Source of the DNA: Anaerolineales bacterium
Lineage (GTDB): Bacteria; Chloroflexota; Anaerolineae; Anaerolineales; Villigracilaceae
Length of the DNA stretch: 64,000 nucleotides
Direction of reading: 5' to 3'
Assembly: GCA_016744335.1 (NCBI GenBank)
Contig: JADGEO010000010.1
Coordinates: 1 to 64,000, forward strand
Part shown: piece by piece, positions 59,351 through 64,000 of the stretch
Layout: every line of letters starts with the position of its first letter
Numbering within the stretch: position 1 is the stretch's first letter
The notes under the pieces: model-generated
The model's database searches: none
Told to the model about the DNA's origin: nothing
The model's input: only the letters and a program-made list of their open reading frames with translations
Translations under genes and position numbers: made by a program

Positions 59351-60379
59351 TTAATGCTCGCAACACGATTTTCGTATAACGAGCTGAGTATCTAAGACCA
59401 GATTTCGTTTTTCTGGTATATGTCCTTTCATTAAATCTAATAGGAGCAAGCATGCTTCAGATGCCAAATCTTGAGCAGGCAATCGAACAGTCGTTAGCGG
59501 AGGGTCTGAATACTTAGACCAAGGAACATCATCAAATCCAACAATTGAAATATCATCAGGAATACGTAAACCAGCTTTTCGCAATGCTGCCTTTGCACCC
59601 ATTGCAACATTGTCACTAGCAACAAAGACAGCTGAAAATTCTTCCCCTGAAGAGAGTAAAGCATTCATACTCTCAAAGCCACTTTGGGGACTAAAATCAG
59701 CATATCCAATAAGACTATCTTTGAGCGGTATCCCAGCTTTAGAGAGTGCGTCTTGATAGCCAAAAATACGATCTGGAACAGCGCTATAGGAAAGGCGTGC
59801 ATTAGAAATGCATGCAATTTTCGAATGTCCTAGATCAATTAGATACTGCGTCGCTTGTTCAGCCGCTGAACGGTTATCAACATCAACGGAGCAAAGATTG
59901 GAATCTTGTAAATTCCCCATCAAAACAGCCGGAACACCAACTTCGCCCAACTTTTTTAAACCTTTATCATCTATGCGTGGGGTAAGCAAAATCATGCCAT
60001 CAATATGTTTTGCATGTGCAAGCTCTAAATAGACACGTTCTTGCCGCTCTTCTTCAATGGATTCAATTAAAAGACGAAAATTGTTCCGTTTGGCAACATC
60101 TAAAAGCCCCCCAAGTATTTGTGGTAAAAAAGTGTCTGATGCAATATGATGGGGGCTTCGCGTCATAACCAATCCGATTGCTTGTGCGCGTTGGGTAGCC
60201 AGAGCCTGAGCTGTTGCGTTTGGCACGTAGCCAAGGTTTTTTGCAGCGTCATAAACTCGTTGACGTGTTGGCACAGGTATATTTACCCCCTTTACATCAT
60301 TTAAAACAAGCGAAACGGTGGTGCGAGATACACCAGCTAAATTTGCTACGTCCTGACTTGTAGACCGCTTTTTCATCAC
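59351..60379 (-). CDS. LacI-family transcriptional regulator
   Basis: STSQDVANLAGVSRTTVSLVLNDVKGVNIPVPTRQRVYDAAKNLGYVPNATAQALATQRAQAIGLV. Confidence 0.95.
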   Translation of the reverse strand: MMKKRSTSQDVANLAGVSRTTVSLVLNDVKGVNIPVPTRQRVYDAAKNLGYVPNATAQALATQRAQAIGLVMTRSPHHIASDTFLPQILGGLLDVAKRNNFRLLIESIEEERQERVYLELAHAKHIDGMILLTPRIDDKGLKKLGEVGVPAVLMGNLQDSNLCSVDVDNRSAAEQATQYLIDLGHSKIACISNARLSYSAVPDRIFGYQDALSKAGIPLKDSLIGYADFSPQSGFESMNALLSSGEEFSAVFVASDNVAMGAKAALRKAGLRIPDDISIVGFDDVPWSKYSDPPLTTVRLPAQDLASEACLLLLDLMKGHIPEKRNLVLDTQLVIRKSCCEH

Positions 60380-60394
60380 TAATCGTCCTTAGTT

Positions 60395-60423
60395 GGTAAC
60401 GCGTGTTACTAACGCGTGTTACC
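60395..60423. promoter_or_regulatory. Tandem LacI-type operator
   Basis: GGTAACGCGTGTTACTAACGCGTGTTACC; the 12-mer TAACGCGTGTTA occurs twice at 13-bp spacing, 18 nt upstream of the LacI start. Confidence 0.75.
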
Positions 60424-60717
60424 AGTGTAGCAAAAAGAAATAACTTTGTCAAATTTTCTTTTGTGGACAATACTTTGATGGTCAATCAGGTTACCTTCTA
60501 GTTTCATTATCATCATAAATATATATGAAAAGAAACAGAAATTCTTTCTTGCTTGATAAGCATCCTAGCATCGGAGCCAAAGACGAGTTGGTCTTGGATA
60601 TTTTTTTTCTGCGAGGAGATATGGTTGGAGTTTTGGGGTTTTTGTTACCTGTGGCGACCGCACGGCGGTAAACCGACCGTGCTAATTATACGAAGCCCTT
60701 GCCGGTTGTTTTTGACG

Positions 60718-60749
60718 TTGTAGGGGCACAGAATACTGTGCTCCTACAA
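60718..60749. repeat. TTGTAGGGGCACAG...CTGTGCTCCTACAA palindromic repeat
   Basis: Variant of the GTAGGGGC family at 6406 and 9436. Confidence 0.75.
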
Positions 60750-60756
60750 GGTCTGA

Positions 60757-62568
60757 TTACCTGATCACTGCCCCCTGTCCCTCAATATACGCTAAACTCT
60801 GATGCCTGAAATAAGTATTATACAACTCCGCGTAATGCCCCTCTTGTGCGAGCAGGTTGTCGTGGTTTCCCTCCTCAATGATGCCGCCGTTTTCCATCAC
60901 CAAAATCTTATCCGCAGACTTGATGGTTGAAAGGCGATGGGCAATCAGGATGCTGGTTGTGTTTTCTAAAATCAAATTCAATGCCTGCTGAATTTGCCAC
61001 TCGGTAAAGGGGTCAATGCTGGCAGTCGCTTCGTCCAAGATGAAAATAGCGGGGTTTTGGATAAGGACGCGCATTAATGCTACAAGTTGCCGCTGTCCCA
61101 TCGAAAGGCGTGCACCGCGCTCGCCGACTTTGCTATCCAAGCCATCTGGCAGGGTATCTAGCCACTCACCATCACCAATTTTGCGCGCCATTTTCAAAAT
61201 CTCGGTCTCGGTTGCTTCGGGGCGGGCGTAGCGGATATTTTCTGCCACTGTGCCAGAAAATAAGAAGGGGACTTGTGAAACAATGCCCAGTTGACGGCGG
61301 TAGGATGGAAGGTTAAACGATCGGATGTCGCGCCCGTCCACGTGGATTTCTCCTTCTTGGAATTCGTAAAATCGAGCAATTAATTTGGCGATAGACGATT
61401 TCCCTGCGCCGGTGTGCCCGACTAAGGCAAGATTCTGTCCGGGTGGAATGAGCAAGTTGAAACGCGTCAGAAGCGGTTCCGAAGCTGTGTACGCGAAGTG
61501 GACATTTTTGAATCGTACTTGACCTTGCGCGTGCGTGACCTCTTCATCATCTTCTTGTAAAACATTCGGGTCGGCGTCTATTAGCCCGTAAACCCGTTCT
61601 GCGGCAGAGAGTCCTTGCTGAATCTGCGCCCAAAAAGCGGAGAGATTCATCATGGGGAAGAGAAAATGGTTGAGGCTGAGAATAAAAAGATACCAAGCCG
61701 CCACAGTGACCCCGCCGCGCATCACGCTCCAGCCGCCAACATAAACCATGATGGCGGTTGCAATGCCGCCAAGCGTATTGAGAACGGGAAAAATGAGCGC
61801 AAGAACAAATCCACGCCGCACATTAACGCGATAAGAATCTTGATTGGCGATGTCAAAGGTCTCGAAGATGCTTATCTCCTGACGGAAATTTTTGGCAACA
61901 GAAATGCCGCTAACGGTTTCTTTGATAGTCGCGTTTACATCTGCCATTGCGCGCATCCCATTACGAGTTACTGTGCGCGCTGCTTTACGAAACTGTGAGG
62001 TGACAATGAAAATAATGGGAAGATAGAGAACGATGAGCAGGGTTAACTGCCACGAGATGCTAAAAAGGACGATTGCCAAAATGCTCGCCTGAATCAGCTG
62101 TGCGCTGATGTCGGTGGCTATGGTGACGAGTTGCCCAAAATCTTTGGTGTCAGAGGTGATTCGTGAAACAATTTTGCCCGATGAAAACTTATCGTAAAAA
62201 GACAGGTCATGTTCTGCCGTCGCTCGAAAAGCGGAGGTGCGGAGGTTGAGCACCACATCGCCAATGGCTCGGGCGGTGAGGGCGCGGCGCATCCAGTTGA
62301 TGCCCCAGTTGAGTACGCCGATGAGGAAAACGCCGCCACCAATAAGGAGTATCGCATCCATTGTGGGGCGCGTTTCTAGCTCTTTGAGACTTCGGCTGAT
62401 AATCATTGGCGTTGAGGCGGAGATTAACGCCACGATTAGCACCAAGAAGGAGATTTGCATCATCCGCTTGCGCTGAGGGGAGAAGTTGCCCGCAATTCGT
62501 GAGAGCAATTCTTTATCTGTATATTCTCGGTCGTATTTTTCGGCATCTAAGCCGGCGAAGAAACTCAT
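60757..62568 (-). CDS. ABC transporter, fused permease/ATPase (MsbA-type exporter)
   Basis: Walker A LVGHTGAGKSSIAKLI; signature RLSMGQRQLVALMRVLIQNPAIFILDEATASID. Confidence 0.95.
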   Translation of the reverse strand: MSFFAGLDAEKYDREYTDKELLSRIAGNFSPQRKRMMQISFLVLIVALISASTPMIISRSLKELETRPTMDAILLIGGGVFLIGVLNWGINWMRRALTARAIGDVVLNLRTSAFRATAEHDLSFYDKFSSGKIVSRITSDTKDFGQLVTIATDISAQLIQASILAIVLFSISWQLTLLIVLYLPIIFIVTSQFRKAARTVTRNGMRAMADVNATIKETVSGISVAKNFRQEISIFETFDIANQDSYRVNVRRGFVLALIFPVLNTLGGIATAIMVYVGGWSVMRGGVTVAAWYLFILSLNHFLFPMMNLSAFWAQIQQGLSAAERVYGLIDADPNVLQEDDEEVTHAQGQVRFKNVHFAYTASEPLLTRFNLLIPPGQNLALVGHTGAGKSSIAKLIARFYEFQEGEIHVDGRDIRSFNLPSYRRQLGIVSQVPFLFSGTVAENIRYARPEATETEILKMARKIGDGEWLDTLPDGLDSKVGERGARLSMGQRQLVALMRVLIQNPAIFILDEATASIDPFTEWQIQQALNLILENTTSILIAHRLSTIKSADKILVMENGGIIEEGNHDNLLAQEGHYAELYNTYFRHQSLAYIEGQGAVIR

Positions 62569-62819
62569 GGGGTAGGTACCAGTGGTATGAGAGATTGGGT
62601 GGGTTAGTTTTTAACGCGAATCTCGCGAATGGGCGAATTACGCGAATTTTCTTTTGGAAGGGCGATTTATCGCTCTTTGGCTTTGAGCTTGTCCCGTTTA
62701 CGGGCAGGCGGGGTTGGATAAATTTAGACCGCCTGTGGGTAAACCCGACAGGCTCAATGCGGAAGCCCCGTTGGGGCTGTTTGGTGGTCGGTTTTCAGTT
62801 TTCAGTAGCGCATTTTTCT

Positions 62820-62865
62820 TTGTAGTAACCGCTTCAGCGGTTAAGGGCTGAAGCCCTTACTACAA
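62820..62865. repeat. TTGTAGTAA...TTACTACAA palindromic repeat
   Basis: ttgtagtaaccgcttcagcggttaagggctgaagcccttactacaa, with two internal hairpins. Confidence 0.8.
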
Positions 62866-62888
62866 GGGCGGCAGGATTTTCCTAATTC

Positions 62889-63527
62889 TTAGCTCGGGCT
62901 TTCAGTGAGCGCCAGCCGCACGGCTAAGCCAACTAGCACGGTTCCTAAGACACGGTCAAGCCATACGGAAAATCTGCGGTTTTGTCGGAAAAAGGTAGTA
63001 GTTTTGGATGCGGTTAGGACAATCGTAAATTCAATCGGGATTGCCATTAAGACGACTAATGCACCAAGCCCGATAATTTGAAGAGGCGTGCTTCCGTGAC
63101 CGGGGCGAATAAATTGGGGCAAAAATGCCATAAAGAAAATCGCCACTTTGGGGTTGAGAATATCTATCATTACGCCCTGCCTAAAGGCTTGCCAAGGGGT
63201 GGATATGCTCCCGCTTTTCTCTGCTTTCTCAAAGGTAGTTCCGTTGGAGAAAAAAGATTTTATGCCCAAATAAAGCAAGTAGGCGGCGCCTGCATATTTT
63301 ACGATACTAAAGGCAATCGCAGATGTGGCGAGAATTGCCGAAAGCCCCAGCGCGGCGGCGAAGACGTGAAATAACGCCCCGGCAGAAACGCCAAGCGAGG
63401 AGGCAAATCCGATTTTGCGACCTTGGGTAATAGTTTTGGAGACGATATAAACGATATCTGGTCCAGGGGAGATGTTAATCGCGAAGGCAGCGGAGAGGAA
63501 TAGTAGCCAGTATGAGGATGGGGGCAT
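62889..63527 (-). CDS. LysE/RhtB-family translocator
   Basis: FAINISPGPDIVYIVSKTITQGRKIGFASSLGVSAGALFHVFAAALGLSAIL. Confidence 0.93.
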   Translation of the reverse strand: MPPSSYWLLFLSAAFAINISPGPDIVYIVSKTITQGRKIGFASSLGVSAGALFHVFAAALGLSAILATSAIAFSIVKYAGAAYLLYLGIKSFFSNGTTFEKAEKSGSISTPWQAFRQGVMIDILNPKVAIFFMAFLPQFIRPGHGSTPLQIIGLGALVVLMAIPIEFTIVLTASKTTTFFRQNRRFSVWLDRVLGTVLVGLAVRLALTESPS

Positions 63528-63830
63528 GAGTTGGGTTCCTTAAATCAGCAGATTAGATATTAATTTAGTTAGATGTCAGTTTCAAAATTCTGTGACTTTA
63601 TCTTACGCAAAGCCACAAAAACGCAAAGTTTTTAAGTTCTGCTTGCATATTAAAGATTAATTAAAACATTTTTTCGTAAATATATTTATAAATACAAAAA
63701 ACATCAGTTTTTCTTGACGACTTTATGTTTTTGCGTGAACTTTGAAAGGTTTCTTTTCAAAGTTTATGTTGCTAGGTAATAATTAGAGATTAGCCAATTA
63801 GGTGCTTGTTAGGGAGATGATTGCTCCAAC

Positions 63831-64000
63831 TTACCAACGAGCGTTGTGTTCCTCTGCGAAGCCAATTAGGTCACGGATTTCTAAACGATCGCCATTGTCC
63901 AGAATGACGTGACCATTATAACGACCAAAGAGTTGATGCACTTCGCTAAAAATAATTCCTAAGTTTGTACGCGCAGTACGATCTTTAAAGGGGGTGAACG
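63831..64000 (-). CDS. DUF2804-like protein, C-terminal part only (runs off window end)
   Basis: Minus-strand frame FTPFKDRTARTNLGIIFSEVHQLFGRYNGHVILDNGDRLEIRDLIGFAEEHNARW*. Confidence 0.75.
   Translation of the reverse strand, partial: FTPFKDRTARTNLGIIFSEVHQLFGRYNGHVILDNGDRLEIRDLIGFAEEHNARW

Noticed and set aside
63595-63780. A/T-rich segment with two related words (acgcaaagccacaaaaacgcaaag / tttttgcgtgaactttgaaagg)
   Set aside because: Similarity is short and imperfect; could be a degenerate repeat but not supportable without a genome-wide search.

Overview
The window looks like a chromosomal segment from an uncultured Chloroflexota/Anaerolineae-type bacterium; this taxonomic guess is inferred from gene content and repeat style. 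Main blocks: (1) 1-2.6 kb, nested IS debris (IS256 over an IS630 remnant) next to a 5'-truncated DUF1566 gene. (2) 3.9-20.7 kb, a surface-glycan island on the minus strand with a NeuB-like synthase lacking the SAF domain, a NeuA-HAD fusion, a PtmA-like SDR, a sulfotransferase, a Sat-CysC PAPS synthase, several membrane glycosyltransferase-like proteins and a Gfo/Idh/MocA oxidoreductase. It is flanked by mevalonate-type genes (DUF35 on one side, thiolase and HMG-CoA synthase on the other). (3) 24-35 kb, mixed housekeeping genes including an ssb-DUF3467-translin operon. (4) 35.5-45.3 kb, a sugar ABC operon with a phosphodiester glycosidase, lying between two truncated C-terminal copies of a comM/yifB-like gene and IS remnants. 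(5) 46.9-60.4 kb, a LacI-controlled disaccharide phosphorolysis locus: sucrose phosphorylase, ROK kinase, two uridine-kinase-like P-loop proteins, a HAD-GH65 fusion, an ABC importer, and a binding protein that carries two near-identical full-length domains in one ORF. Most unusual observations: short palindromic intergenic-type repeats appear inserted in frame inside at least three enzymes (GT39, ROK kinase, GH65); the doubled substrate-binding lipoprotein; a shared near-perfect anti-SD leader with a 6-codon ORF upstream of both binding-protein genes; and a predicted sulfated nonulosonate glycan pathway. All calls come from reading the sequence and ORF track; no searches were run.
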